DNA from: Hyphomicrobium sp. ghe19
GTDB lineage: Bacteria > Pseudomonadota > Alphaproteobacteria > Rhizobiales > Hyphomicrobiaceae
NCBI RefSeq assembly: GCF_902712875.1
Contig: NZ_LR743509.1
Span: forward strand, 868,001 to 932,000
Length of the DNA: 64,000 nt
Reading direction: 5' to 3'
In this document: piece after piece, positions 8,778-17,311 of the stretch
Numbering within the stretch: the stretch's first letter is position 1
Layout: every line of letters starts with the position of its first letter
Program-made: the position numbers and the translations under genes
The notes under the pieces: model-generated
What the model saw: the letters and a program-made list of their open reading frames with translations, nothing else
Database searches by the model: none
What the model was told of the DNA's origin: nothing

Positions 8778-8909
8778 GCATTGTCCACAGGAGCTTCGTC
8801 GGAAGCAGGGAAACATGCCCCGTTTTGGGCATTCTTCTTAACTATGGTGCACTAATGTCAGTTCGTGGTAGCAGTTGCGGACGGGTAAGCGTTTGTATCG
8901 TTGAGGGTC

Positions 8910-9458
8910 ATGAGTAACGTATATCGCGTGGACGGCGCGCCTGCGGGCGGCGCCACAACGGTCTCGTTCGGTGAGCGGTTTCAGTCCTCCGAGCAGTTTG
9001 ACCACATCTTCAAGGAAGGCATGGCGCTCGTCGAGCGCACGGCGAGCTACCTTGATGGACCGGGCCGGAAAGAGGCCAAGGATCTCGTAGGCGGCGTGGG
9101 CGTGCTCTATGCCACCGAAAGCATGAGACTTACAACTCGGCTGCTCGACCTCGCTTCGTGGCTGCTGATCCGTCGCGCTCTGCGCGAGGGTGAGATCTCC
9201 GACGAAGAGGCTCAGAAGAAGCGCCGCCGCGTCAAGCTACAGGCTTTCGGCCGGCCGTCGCACGTCAAGGGCTATACCGAGCTTCCGCAAGGTTTGCAGA
9301 ACCTGATCGAGGAAAGCTTCCAGCTTCACGATCGCATCTCGCAGCTTGATCGCGTGTTGGCGAAGCCTTCCGCTGCCGAGACGCCGCAAGCGGCCGTCAA
9401 TCCGGTTGCACAGCAGGTGGGCCTGCTCGAGCGCGCGTTTTCAGTCAAATTCAGCTGA
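8910..9458 (+). CDS. rcdA: RcdA family protein (DUF1465), regulator of CtrA degradation
   Basis: About 182 aa from the ATG at 8910; a TTG nine bases upstream is the alternative start. GAGGG lies close before the ATG. The sequence matches the DUF1465/RcdA family: FGERFQSSEQFDHIFKEGM near the start, a three-helix-bundle region with YATESMRLTTRLLDLASWLL, and a flexible C-terminal tail. In Caulobacter RcdA is an adaptor that brings CtrA to ClpXP at the cell pole during the cell cycle. Its presence supports an alphaproteobacterial, CtrA-regulated cell cycle. It converges on rpmE with a shared terminator. Confidence 0.87.
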   Translation: MSNVYRVDGAPAGGATTVSFGERFQSSEQFDHIFKEGMALVERTASYLDGPGRKEAKDLVGGVGVLYATESMRLTTRLLDLASWLLIRRALREGEISDEEAQKKRRRVKLQAFGRPSHVKGYTELPQGLQNLIEESFQLHDRISQLDRVLAKPSAAETPQAAVNPVAQQVGLLERAFSVKFS

Positions 9459-9480
9459 ATTCAAATCCAGTTTGAACGCA

Positions 9481-9514
9481 AAAGGCCCGGTCTCGCGACC
9501 GGGCCTTTGCTTTT
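9481..9514. terminator. Bidirectional terminator between rcdA and rpmE
   Basis: A perfect 12-bp stem AAAGGCCCGGTC / GACCGGGCCTTT with a TCGC loop is followed by a T-run. The A-rich left arm lets it serve the converging rpmE gene as well. Confidence 0.93.
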
Positions 9515-9542
9515 CCAGAGAGTGCGTTCGACGCCTTGGCGA

Positions 9543-9767
9543 TCAGAACATGCCCTCGAACTTCTTCTTGAAGCGCGACAGGCGGCCGCCACGGTCCATC
9601 AACTTCGCATCGCCGCCGGTCCAGGCCGGATGCGTGTTCGGGTCGATGTCGAGGGTCAGCTTGTCGCCGGCCTTGCCGTAGGTCGAATAGGTCGTGAATT
9701 CCGTTCCGTCGGTCATCACCACCTTGATCTGGTGGTAATCCGGGTGAAGGTCGGCGTCTTTCTTCAT
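9543..9767 (-). CDS. rpmE: 50S ribosomal protein L31
   Basis: A 74-aa protein with the family start [12 protein letters not shown], the central motif [13 protein letters not shown] and the basic C-terminal end [11 protein letters not shown], all hallmarks of L31. The zinc-binding CxxC of the C+ type is missing, so this is the zinc-independent form. It is monocistronic and convergent with rcdA. Confidence 0.96.
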   Translation of the reverse strand: MKKDADLHPDYHQIKVVMTDGTEFTTYSTYGKAGDKLTLDIDPNTHPAWTGGDAKLMDRGGRLSRFKKKFEGMF

Positions 9768-10017
9768 GGCCTTGTGTCCGTCTTGAATGCGATTTTCACG
9801 GCGAAGCTCTGACGAGCCTCGGCCCCGGTACGTGCAGAGGGGACTGAATTGGCGCGTTCTTTAGCCGAGATAAGCTTGTCGCACAAGGCCGGATAACGGC
9901 CTCAAGTCGGGCCTAACCTGAGGAAACCGTAAGCCTTCCGGGCCAAAAAGCGGCCCATTGTCTCTTGAGCCCGGCTGCCCGGTGGGGCATGGTCCGGGCC
10001 GGCTTCAGGGTTGAAAT

Positions 10018-11877
10018 ATGTTGTTTCCCCAAGCTTTGGACCAAAAAAGGCCGATGAGCAGCGACGTAGCAGATCAGGGCTCGGATCGGGCCCAGCCCGA
10101 CCAGGAAAACACACGGCAGTCAAAGCGCTTGGCGCTGAAGCCGCTCTTAACGCTGAAGCCGCTGATCCTCAGTCACAAGGGCGCGCTGTGGGGCGCGATC
10201 ATCGCCCTGGTCGTCTCGGCGATTGCGATGCTTTCGGTGCCGCTTGCCGTCCGCCGGATGATCGACAACGGCTTCGGCGGCAACGATTCAACGCTGATCA
10301 ACAACTACTTCCTGACGATCATCGCCATCGGCCTCGTCATCGCGATCGCAAGCCCGGCCCGCTTCTATTTCGTGAACTGGATCGGCGAACGGGTTGTTGC
10401 CGACCTTCGAACCACGGTTTTCGCGCAGCTCGCAAAGCTCGGCCCCGCCTACTTCGATCTCAATCACTCCGGCGAGATCATGAGCCGCCTGACGGCGGAC
10501 ACCACGCAGATCAAGGCCGTTGCCGGGACGGCGCTCAGTCAGGCGGCGCGCAACGCCATCATGCTGGTTGGCGCGCTCGTCATGATGTTCATAACCAGTC
10601 CCAATCTGTCGGCGCTGGTGTTTCTCGCCATTCCCATCATCGTTCTTCCGCTTGTCGGATTCGGGCGCGCCGTGCGGCGGTTGTCGCGGCAGGCTCAGGA
10701 TACGCTCGGCGAGGCTTCGGCTTACGCCTCTGAAAATCTCGGCGCCTACCGGACGATGCAAGCGTACGTGAACGAGAAGACGGTTTCCGATCGCTTTGCG
10801 CGCGCCGTCGAGCGGACGTTTGCCGCGGCGCGGCGGCGGATGCTTGCCCGCGCGGCTCTGACCTTCGTTGCTATTCTGCTTACCGTCGTGAGCGTCACGG
10901 GTGTGCTTTGGTATGGCGCCTCCCAGGTCGTCGTCGGCGATATGACAGGCGGCCGGCTCGGGCAATTCGTTCTTTACGCGCTTTTTGCTGCCGGTGCGCT
11001 GGCCGAGCTTTCGGAAGTATGGGGCGAGATGAGCCAGGCTGCGGGCGCCGCCGAGCGGCTTTCGGAAATGATGGCGACGGTACCCGATATCCGTTCCCCC
11101 GAGCATCCGACGCCGTTGCCCGAACCGTCAACCGGCACCATTGCATTCGAGAACGTGACCTTCGCCTATCCGACGCGCCCCGGCGAGAAGGCTCTCGATG
11201 GCGTATCGTTTCGGGCGAGTTCCGGCGAGACGCTGGCGCTCGTCGGCGCTTCCGGCGCGGGCAAGTCGACGATCTTCAACCTGCTTCTCCGTTTCTACGA
11301 TCCGAACCAAGGCATCGTTCGCGTCGACGGGGTGGATGTACGGGACGCCGACGTCGCGGCGCTGCGCCGTCACATCGCGCTGGTGCCGCAAGACGTTGCT
11401 CTTTTCGCAGATACGGTCGCGGAGAACATCCGCTACGGGACGCCCGGAGCGACGCTTTCGGAAGTTCGGCGGGCCGCGACGGCGGCCCAGGCGGACGACT
11501 TCATTCGCCGCCTTCCAGACGGTTACAATACCAAGCTCGGCGAGCGCGGCACCTCGCTTTCGGGCGGGCAGCGTCAGCGGATTGCCATTGCGCGCGCCAT
11601 TCTGAAAAACGCGCCGATCCTGCTGCTTGACGAGGCGACAAGCGCTCTCGACGCGGAGAGCGAAGGGGCTGTGCAGCGCGCGCTCGAAGACTTGATGAAG
11701 GACCGGACGAGCATCGTCATCGCGCATCGGCTCGCTACGGTTCAGAAAGCCGATCGCATTCTCGTCATGGAGAACGGGCGGATCGTCGAAGCGGGGACGC
11801 ATGTCGAGCTTGTCCGCCGGGGCGGAATCTATGCGCATCTCGCCGAGCTGCAATTCGGGCGCGAAGCCGCCGAGTAA
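10018..11877 (+). CDS. ABC exporter, fused permease and ATPase (MsbA-related, TIGR02204 type)
   Basis: A 619-aa half-transporter for the inner membrane; two copies should form the working exporter. A six-helix type I exporter domain spans about residues 55-350, then the ATPase with Walker A GASGAGKST, signature LSGGQRQR, Walker B ILLLDEATSALD and the H-loop IAHRLATV. Length and order fit the MsbA-related family of alphaproteobacteria. The substrate is unknown; lipid-linked molecules or heavy-metal conjugates are transported by relatives. AGGG lies 7 bases before the ATG at 10018; an ATG at 10054 with AAGG is the alternative start. Confidence 0.9.
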   Translation: MLFPQALDQKRPMSSDVADQGSDRAQPDQENTRQSKRLALKPLLTLKPLILSHKGALWGAIIALVVSAIAMLSVPLAVRRMIDNGFGGNDSTLINNYFLTIIAIGLVIAIASPARFYFVNWIGERVVADLRTTVFAQLAKLGPAYFDLNHSGEIMSRLTADTTQIKAVAGTALSQAARNAIMLVGALVMMFITSPNLSALVFLAIPIIVLPLVGFGRAVRRLSRQAQDTLGEASAYASENLGAYRTMQAYVNEKTVSDRFARAVERTFAAARRRMLARAALTFVAILLTVVSVTGVLWYGASQVVVGDMTGGRLGQFVLYALFAAGALAELSEVWGEMSQAAGAAERLSEMMATVPDIRSPEHPTPLPEPSTGTIAFENVTFAYPTRPGEKALDGVSFRASSGETLALVGASGAGKSTIFNLLLRFYDPNQGIVRVDGVDVRDADVAALRRHIALVPQDVALFADTVAENIRYGTPGATLSEVRRAATAAQADDFIRRLPDGYNTKLGERGTSLSGGQRQRIAIARAILKNAPILLLDEATSALDAESEGAVQRALEDLMKDRTSIVIAHRLATVQKADRILVMENGRIVEAGTHVELVRRGGIYAHLAELQFGREAAE

Positions 11878-11936
11878 ACGGCTCGACGGACGTTCTTTAA
11901 CGTTCCATTAACTTCCGCATGCTGATCATTGCTCTT

Positions 11937-12047
11937 ATGAGAGCACTGACGGTCATTGTCGTCCTGTTCGGCTGTTTCGCGTACGATATTTCGTACAACA
12001 ACGCGGAGCTAATCCGTTGGCTCGCGGATACGCTCGGACTCTCATAA
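11937..12047 (+). CDS. Possible 36-aa membrane-anchored small protein
   Basis: An ATG-to-TAA frame of 36 codons, 59 bp after the ABC exporter gene. The peptide begins with a hydrophobic stretch (MRALTVIVVLFGCFAYDI) and continues with a polar, partly amphipathic tail (ELIRWLADTL). This is the pattern of a single-pass or secreted micro-protein. No good Shine-Dalgarno sequence is visible, which lowers confidence. It could be co-transcribed with the exporter. Confidence 0.4.
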   Translation: MRALTVIVVLFGCFAYDISYNNAELIRWLADTLGLS

Positions 12048-12137
12048 ATCAACGAAGCTCGCGCTGGATCTCCCCGGCGTCCGACTTTTGCCTTGTGCCC
12101 GGCGACACGCGTTCCGCGCGCCGGCTGCCGGGCACGG

Positions 12138-13166
12138 TTATCGGTTCGTCAGCTTCAGCTCGATGCGGCGGTTCTTTTGGAAGGCCTCTTCCGTCAGGCC
12201 CGGATCGATCGGCGCAAATTCGCCGTAGCCCGCGGCCACGAGGCGATCGGGCGGGACGCCGCGCGATATCAGATATTTGACCACGGACGAGGCGCGCGCG
12301 GTCGACAATTCCCAGTTCGACGGAAACTGCGATCGCGAGATCGGCCGGATGTCGGTGTGACCGTTGATCTGCAGCGCCCAATCGATGTCGGGCGGGATTT
12401 CCTTTTGAAGCTCCAGGATCGCCGATGCGATCTGATCCATCGCGGCGTCACCCTCCGGGGTCAGCGTCGCCGATCCGGCCGGGAAGAGGACTTCCGATTC
12501 GAACACGAAGCGATCGCCGGCGATGCGGATGTCCTTGCGATCCTTCAATAGCTCTCTCAGGCGGCCGAAGAAATCCGAGCGGTAACGCTTCAGTTCCTGC
12601 ACCTGCTGCGCGAGCGCGGTGTTCAGGCGCGCGCCGAGGTCCTTGATGGTCTTGTCGCTCTCGGTCGTCTTCTTCTGTGACGCATCGAGCGCGTCGCTCA
12701 GGGCGGCGATCTGCCGGCGCAAGGCGACGAGCTGCTGATTGAGAAGGTCGACCTTCGACAGCGCTTCGGCGGAAATACTTTTCTGCTTGTCGAGATCGGC
12801 GCCGAGGGAAGCGATCCGGCCTTCAGCCGCTTTGGCGCGGTCGTCGGCGCCGAGACCTGCGCCGGTCAATTTCTCATTGTCGGCTTTCAGAGACGACAGG
12901 GAGGCTTGTAGGGCAGCGAGATCGTCCTGGGCCGACTGCGATTTGCCTTTCTCGAGCGAAAGCATCGAGGTCAGCTCGCTGATCTGCTGGGTCAGACGTT
13001 GGAGGGCCGAGTCTTTCCCCGTGGCCTCTTGGGCCGAGAAATATTGGGCGATCATGAAGATCGACATCAGCAGCGTGACGACGAGAAGCAGTGTCGACAG
13101 CACGTCGACGTAGGCAGGCCAGAACTCGCCGTATTCACCGCTGCGACGGGACCGTCCGCGTGCCAT
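12138..13166 (-). CDS. MotB/OmpA-like peptidoglycan-binding stator protein
   Basis: A 342-aa inner-membrane protein with one N-terminal helix (about residues 16-42). Asp21 in AYVDVLSTLL takes the place of the proton-binding Asp of MotB. A long periplasmic coiled coil follows (about 50-200), then an OmpA-like peptidoglycan-binding domain (about 215-342) with INGHTDIRP and LSTARASSVVKYLI. It is encoded 6 bp after the MotA-like gene, so both should form one ion channel tethered to the wall. There are no flagellar genes around it, so the job is probably envelope-related rather than swimming; the function is unknown. Confidence 0.85.
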   Translation of the reverse strand: MARGRSRRSGEYGEFWPAYVDVLSTLLLVVTLLMSIFMIAQYFSAQEATGKDSALQRLTQQISELTSMLSLEKGKSQSAQDDLAALQASLSSLKADNEKLTGAGLGADDRAKAAEGRIASLGADLDKQKSISAEALSKVDLLNQQLVALRRQIAALSDALDASQKKTTESDKTIKDLGARLNTALAQQVQELKRYRSDFFGRLRELLKDRKDIRIAGDRFVFESEVLFPAGSATLTPEGDAAMDQIASAILELQKEIPPDIDWALQINGHTDIRPISRSQFPSNWELSTARASSVVKYLISRGVPPDRLVAAGYGEFAPIDPGLTEEAFQKNRRIELKLTNR

Positions 13167-13172
13167 GCGCCT

Positions 13173-14222
13173 TTAAACTCCGCGCTTCATGGCATCGGCA
13201 AGGTTGCGCAGCATGGCGGCGACCTCGGCTTGGCTTTGCGCCTGCTCGTCCACCCACTCGCGGACGACTTTCTGCTCCGAGCGCATCTGCGTGACGAGTT
13301 GATTGACGCCGCGCGCGAGGTCGCGGACGTCGTCCTGGGGGGCCACGCCTTTTGCAGGCATACCGGCCTGATCCACGACGCGGTTCGCGAAGTCCTCGAG
13401 CGAGCGCTGCATTTCGACAACCGCCGACAGGAGCTGGCGATTGACGTAATCATTCGTGTGGGCGCCGGTGCCTGCAGGCGTCAGCTCGGTGATGCCCGAC
13501 AGCCATTCCTCGAGCTCGTTGTAAAATCGGTTGTGGGCGTGGCTCGCCTGAAGCTCCAGGAAGCCCAGAATGAGGGAGCCGGACAAGCCCAGCAGCGATG
13601 ACGAGAACGCCGTGCCCATGCCCTTCAGAGGCGCGGAAAGGCCGGCTTTCAGATCGCTGAAGAGCTGGACATTGTCGGTCGCTTTGCTGTCGAGCGTGTC
13701 GATGGCCGCGCCGACTGACTGGATCGTCTCAAGGAGGCCCCAAAACGTTCCCAGCAGGCCGAGAAAGACGAGCAGGCCGACGAGGTAGCGGCCAGTGTCG
13801 CGGGCTTCGTCGAGCCTCGAGCCGATCGAATCCATGAACGAGCGCATCGCGGCGGTCGACAGCGAAAGGGTGCCGGTCCGGTCGCGCAGCATCGTCGCCA
13901 TCGGTGCGAGCAGCACCGGGCGGGCGCTGATAGAGAGGCCGGGGTCGGAAATGCGGAAAGCGTTAACCCAGCGAATTTCCGGGTAGAGGCGAAAGACCTG
14001 GCGGTAGGCGTAAACGATGCCGAGCGCCAACGTCCCGACAATCAGGCCGTTCAGACCCGGGTTGTTCAGGAACGAGTGCTTCAGTTGGTCGAACAGAATG
14101 GCGGCGAGAAAGCCCACCAGCGTCAAAAAAATCGTCATGCGCAGCAGAAAGACACCGGGTGGTGTCAGCCGCCGTGATACCGGGGCCAGTGCCGAAGCAT
14201 CGCCCGGGCGGATCTTCGCCAT
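13173..14222 (-). CDS. MotA/TolQ/ExbB-like channel protein
   Basis: About 349 aa from the ATG at 14222, chosen because GGAGG lies 9 bases upstream; the frame is open to 14282. Hydrophobic segments occur near residues 27-45, 55-75, 150-170 and 190-225. The region VGLLVFLGLLGTFWGLLETI resembles the helix of MotA/TolQ proteins that lines the proton path, and GMGTAFSSSLLGL is the following conserved helix. It precedes the MotB-like partner by 6 bp. The pair looks like a wall-anchored, proton-driven complex of unknown task. The C-terminal cytoplasmic part is moderately long, but no Zorya effector genes are nearby. Confidence 0.83.
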   Translation of the reverse strand: MAKIRPGDASALAPVSRRLTPPGVFLLRMTIFLTLVGFLAAILFDQLKHSFLNNPGLNGLIVGTLALGIVYAYRQVFRLYPEIRWVNAFRISDPGLSISARPVLLAPMATMLRDRTGTLSLSTAAMRSFMDSIGSRLDEARDTGRYLVGLLVFLGLLGTFWGLLETIQSVGAAIDTLDSKATDNVQLFSDLKAGLSAPLKGMGTAFSSSLLGLSGSLILGFLELQASHAHNRFYNELEEWLSGITELTPAGTGAHTNDYVNRQLLSAVVEMQRSLEDFANRVVDQAGMPAKGVAPQDDVRDLARGVNQLVTQMRSEQKVVREWVDEQAQSQAEVAAMLRNLADAMKRGV

Positions 14223-14339
14223 TAGTCCATGCCTCCGGAACGCCCCGCTGTCCGCTAGAACCTTAGCGCAAGGCTGTCCCATCGAAAACGGGCAACATCA
14301 TGCCGAAGTGGCGACTGCCCCGCGGCTATGCGGCACGAT

Positions 14340-15134
14340 TCAGGCTTTATTGAAGAGGAACTGCCCCAAAGCTTTGTGAATGTAGGGGTTTGCGGCGATG
14401 ATATCGCCGGAGTCCATCATTTTGTCGCCGCCGGCCAAATCGGTGACGAAGGCGCCGGCCTCGCGCGCGATGACGATGCCGGCCGCAACGTCCCACGGCT
14501 GAAGATTGTGCTCCCAGTAGGCGTCGAACCGCCCGGCTGCGACGAAGGCGAGGTCGAGCGCGGCCGAGCCCGTCCGGCGGATGCCCGCGACTTCGTTCAT
14601 CAAGAGGTCCATCTCTTTCAGATAGCGCGCCTTGCCTTCGCGGCCGCGGTGGGGAATTCCGGTCGTCACGAGGGCATCGCCGAGGTTTTTGCGCGCCGCG
14701 ACCCGCAGGCGGCGATCGTTCATGTACGCGCCCTTGCCCTTTTCGGCTGTGAAGAGTTCGTCGCTCGCGGGATTGTAAATGACGCCCGCAACGAGCTGGC
14801 CTTCGCGCTCGAGGCCGATCGAGACTGCGAACAGCGGGTTCGAATGCAGAAAGTTCGTCGTGCCGTCGAGCGGATCGACGATCCAGCGGTGCGTCTGATC
14901 GGCGCCGACGATTTCACCCCGCTCCTCCATGAGGAAGCCGTAGGTGCCGCGGGACTTCGATAGCTCCTTGAAGATGATGTCTTCGGCCTTGTGGTCGGCG
15001 GCGGAGACGAAATTGGCCGGTCCCTTGATCGAGACCTGCAATTGCTCGACCTCACCGAAATCACGCGTGAGGCTGCGCCCCGCCTTGCGTGCAGCCGAGA
15101 TCATGACGTTGAGTGTCGGGGATACGTTATTCAT
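14340..15134 (-). CDS. suhB: Inositol monophosphatase family protein
   Basis: About 264 aa from the ATG at 15134; the longer frame to 15200 adds a weak N-terminus. The Mg-binding motif DPLDGTTNF is complete near residue 85, the second motif WDVAAGIVIAREAG is near 210, and the upstream FLMEERGE supplies the first metal-binding Glu. The enzyme removes phosphate from inositol phosphate or related sugar phosphates in the cytosol. SuhB relatives can also act in rRNA antitermination, but this cannot be judged here. Confidence 0.9.
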   Translation of the reverse strand: MNNVSPTLNVMISAARKAGRSLTRDFGEVEQLQVSIKGPANFVSAADHKAEDIIFKELSKSRGTYGFLMEERGEIVGADQTHRWIVDPLDGTTNFLHSNPLFAVSIGLEREGQLVAGVIYNPASDELFTAEKGKGAYMNDRRLRVAARKNLGDALVTTGIPHRGREGKARYLKEMDLLMNEVAGIRRTGSAALDLAFVAAGRFDAYWEHNLQPWDVAAGIVIAREAGAFVTDLAGGDKMMDSGDIIAANPYIHKALGQFLFNKA

Positions 15135-15233
15135 TTCGTTGATCCGGACGGGCGCAAAAGGGGAGAGCCGGGCTCTAACGGCTCTTCGACCCTGTGGCAA
15201 GGCGACTGAAAGGCCAAAGCGCCCCGTGAATGG

Positions 15234-16325
15234 CTACTGAAGTTCGGCCATGCCGGGATCGGCGCGAATACGATCCGCCCAGGCGGACGCTTCGGCTTCC
15301 GCTTTCTGACGGTCGGCCTTGGGCATGTTCGCAATCCGGGCGTCGAGCTCTTGGTCTTCGAAACCTTGCTTTTGGGCAATGAGCCGCCACTTGGCGGCTT
15401 CGACCGGATCTTTCTTTACCTTGATGCCGTCGAAATACACGTAGGCCAAACGGTTCTGGGCGCCCGCGATGCCCTTGTCGGCAGCGGCTTTCAACAGAAT
15501 TGGGATCTTCGGCTCGTCTTTCGTCAGGCCCATGCCTTGGATCAATCTCACGGCGTAGTCGTACTGCGCCTCGGGATAGCCCTGCTCGGCGGCTCGGGAT
15601 AGCCAACGGGCGGCTTCGAGCGCGTCGGCGGCAACGCCCGATCCGGTCTGATAAAGTTCGGAGAGATCGTACTGCGCCTGAGGCAAGCCCTTTTCGGCGG
15701 CGAAGCGGATGTGCTGGTAGGCGCGAATGGGGTTTTCGGGTTTGCCGTCGCCTTTGAGGAAAAGAAGGCCAAGATTGTAATTGGCTTCGGCGTGGCCGGT
15801 CAGCGCTGCCTTTTCGAAGAGCTCGGCGGCGGCCTTGCGATCCTTTTTCACGCCGCGGCCTTCGGCATACGAGATGCCGAGCGCGAACGTACCCTGCATG
15901 TCGCCGAGGTCGGATGCGCGCTTGTAATATTCGAAGGCTTTTCGGTCGTCCTTCTGGACGCCAAGGCCTTCCGTGTAGATCCGCGCGATCAGCGTGTTGG
16001 CCTGCGGTTCGCCCCGCGCGGCTGCATCTTCCGCAAGCTTGAGAGCCGTCAGGTACTGGCCCTGATCGAACGCCGTATAGGCCGCGTCGTCGCCGGTCGC
16101 CGGCACGGTCGAGGGAATTGTCTTCCGGATTTCGGACGTTCCCTGTTGCGCCGGAGGCGTGCTTTGTGGCGCTTTCTTCGGCGAGGGCGCGAGCTTCGGC
16201 ACGGGCGTTTCGGTATCGCGGGTGAACCACGAGCTGCTGTCCGCCAAGAGCGGAGCAGCCGCGCCGAAGGTGGCAAAAACTAAGGCTGCGAGCGGTACGA
16301 CGAACTTCGTCGCGCGTGCTGTCAT
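15234..16325 (-). CDS. Exported Sel1-repeat (SLR) protein
   Basis: About 363 aa from the ATG at 16325, with GGAG about 8 bases upstream. A signal peptide (about 1-28, ending near APLLADSSS) and a Pro-rich linker are followed by about six Sel1-like repeats, e.g. AFEYYKRASDLGDMQGTFALG and AARWLSRAAEQGYPEAQYDYA. Such solenoids act as periplasmic protein-binding scaffolds; a specific partner is not visible. The ATG overlaps the stop of the ThiE-like gene (ATGA), so the two are translationally coupled. Confidence 0.85.
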   Translation of the reverse strand: MTARATKFVVPLAALVFATFGAAAPLLADSSSWFTRDTETPVPKLAPSPKKAPQSTPPAQQGTSEIRKTIPSTVPATGDDAAYTAFDQGQYLTALKLAEDAAARGEPQANTLIARIYTEGLGVQKDDRKAFEYYKRASDLGDMQGTFALGISYAEGRGVKKDRKAAAELFEKAALTGHAEANYNLGLLFLKGDGKPENPIRAYQHIRFAAEKGLPQAQYDLSELYQTGSGVAADALEAARWLSRAAEQGYPEAQYDYAVRLIQGMGLTKDEPKIPILLKAAADKGIAGAQNRLAYVYFDGIKVKKDPVEAAKWRLIAQKQGFEDQELDARIANMPKADRQKAEAEASAWADRIRADPGMAELQ

Positions 16326-16975
16326 TTCGCTGGCTCCGGAGTCCTTATCGCCTCGGAAAATTCGCGAATGCGCGCAACGGCTGCTGCTTCCGTATCCTGT
16401 GATCCGAGGCGAACGGAAACGAAATCGGCGCCAGCCGAGGCGAGATGGTGCGCTGCGTCCGCGTCGTCGACATCGAAGGCGACGGACGGGATTTCGAATA
16501 CTTCGCTCCACCACGAGATCAGGTCGAGTTGGCGCTCGGCGGCGCGCTCGCGATCTTCGACATGGGGCGGAACGCCGAATGCAACGTAATCGGCGCCCGC
16601 TTCGGCTATTTCCATCGCATCGTGGCGGCTGCGTCCGGCATCCACGCCGATGATCGTTCCGGCTGGTGCCGATTGCTTCAACGTTTTGAACTGACGGACG
16701 ATATCGCGCGACCACGGCAGGTGAATGCCGTCGGCGTTGAACTTCGTGGCGTCCTCCAGGCTTGAAGGAACGATGGCCGCGATGTTCCTCTTCTGAGCCT
16801 CCGCAACGAGCTTGCGGGCCAGTGCTTCGTCCACAGACGTTCCATCAGCAGAGCGGATAAGTACGCTCGCGATTGTGGCGGCGGCCGACGCCGCGGCGAG
16901 CAGGCTCAACGCGTGCGCTGCGGGAGATCCCGCGTCGATCTCGAAGTCAAGGTAGAGGCTGGTGGCGCTCGACAA
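16322..16975 (-). CDS. Thiamine-phosphate synthase-like TIM-barrel protein (divergent)
   Basis: A 217-aa protein starting at a TTG with GGAG 8 bases upstream. The TIM-barrel layout resembles ThiE/TenI: DGIHLPWS corresponds to the DGVHLGQ motif and GADYVAFG to GADYVGVG. The phosphate-binding tail after it (PPHVEDRE) differs from the usual PvFpTxTK pattern, so catalysis is uncertain. No other thiamine genes are nearby; the product is coupled to a Sel1-repeat protein instead. Confidence 0.65.
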   Translation of the reverse strand: MSSATSLYLDFEIDAGSPAAHALSLLAAASAAATIASVLIRSADGTSVDEALARKLVAEAQKRNIAAIVPSSLEDATKFNADGIHLPWSRDIVRQFKTLKQSAPAGTIIGVDAGRSRHDAMEIAEAGADYVAFGVPPHVEDRERAAERQLDLISWWSEVFEIPSVAFDVDDADAAHHLASAGADFVSVRLGSQDTEAAAVARIREFSEAIRTPEPAK

Positions 16976-17311
16976 GCGAAAGGCTCCGGTTCAGGCCCGC
17001 TCTTCAAAGCCGATTGCGGCGGAAACAAGAAGCGGGCGGCTTTCAACGTGGATCGGCAAGGTGGTTTGCCAACGTGGTTTGGCGCACTGGGTTGCAGTAA
17101 TCGGCGCTATACTCAAGACGATTCGAGTTTTCTCAGTCACAGACGGGTTTTTTCGCCGGAATCCGGGGCTTTGGCAGTTTACCAGTTTGGGGGAACGGGC
17201 CAATGTCGCCCCATCTCTGAGTTTCGGCGTTTTTCCGCCAACTTGAGGGCTCACGTAGTGTCGGCAACGCTGGCATCGCCGCGCCTCTCGCCTATCGGAG
17301 CCACACGGGGA
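16976..17311. other. Intergenic region between divergent genes
   Basis: Separates the ThiE-like gene (minus) from the L,D-transpeptidase (plus). The frame of the latter is open through this stretch from 16913, but the peptide before 17312 looks non-coding and the signal peptide starts at 17312. No convincing promoter box or hairpin was found. Confidence 0.4.

Noticed and set aside
8785..8825. GGAAGCAGGGA-like stretch as SRP (4.5S) RNA
   Set aside because: Only a short similarity to the SRP RNA tetraloop region; the surrounding helix and conserved asymmetric loop are missing.
12138..14222. Zorya defence system (ZorAB)
   Set aside because: The MotA/MotB-like pair resembles ZorA/ZorB in outline, but no ZorC, ZorD or ZorE-type gene is nearby; the neighbours are suhB and Sel1-repeat genes.
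16913..17311. Extended N-terminus of the L,D-transpeptidase
   Set aside because: The open frame continues upstream, but the signal peptide and ribosome site place the start at 17312.
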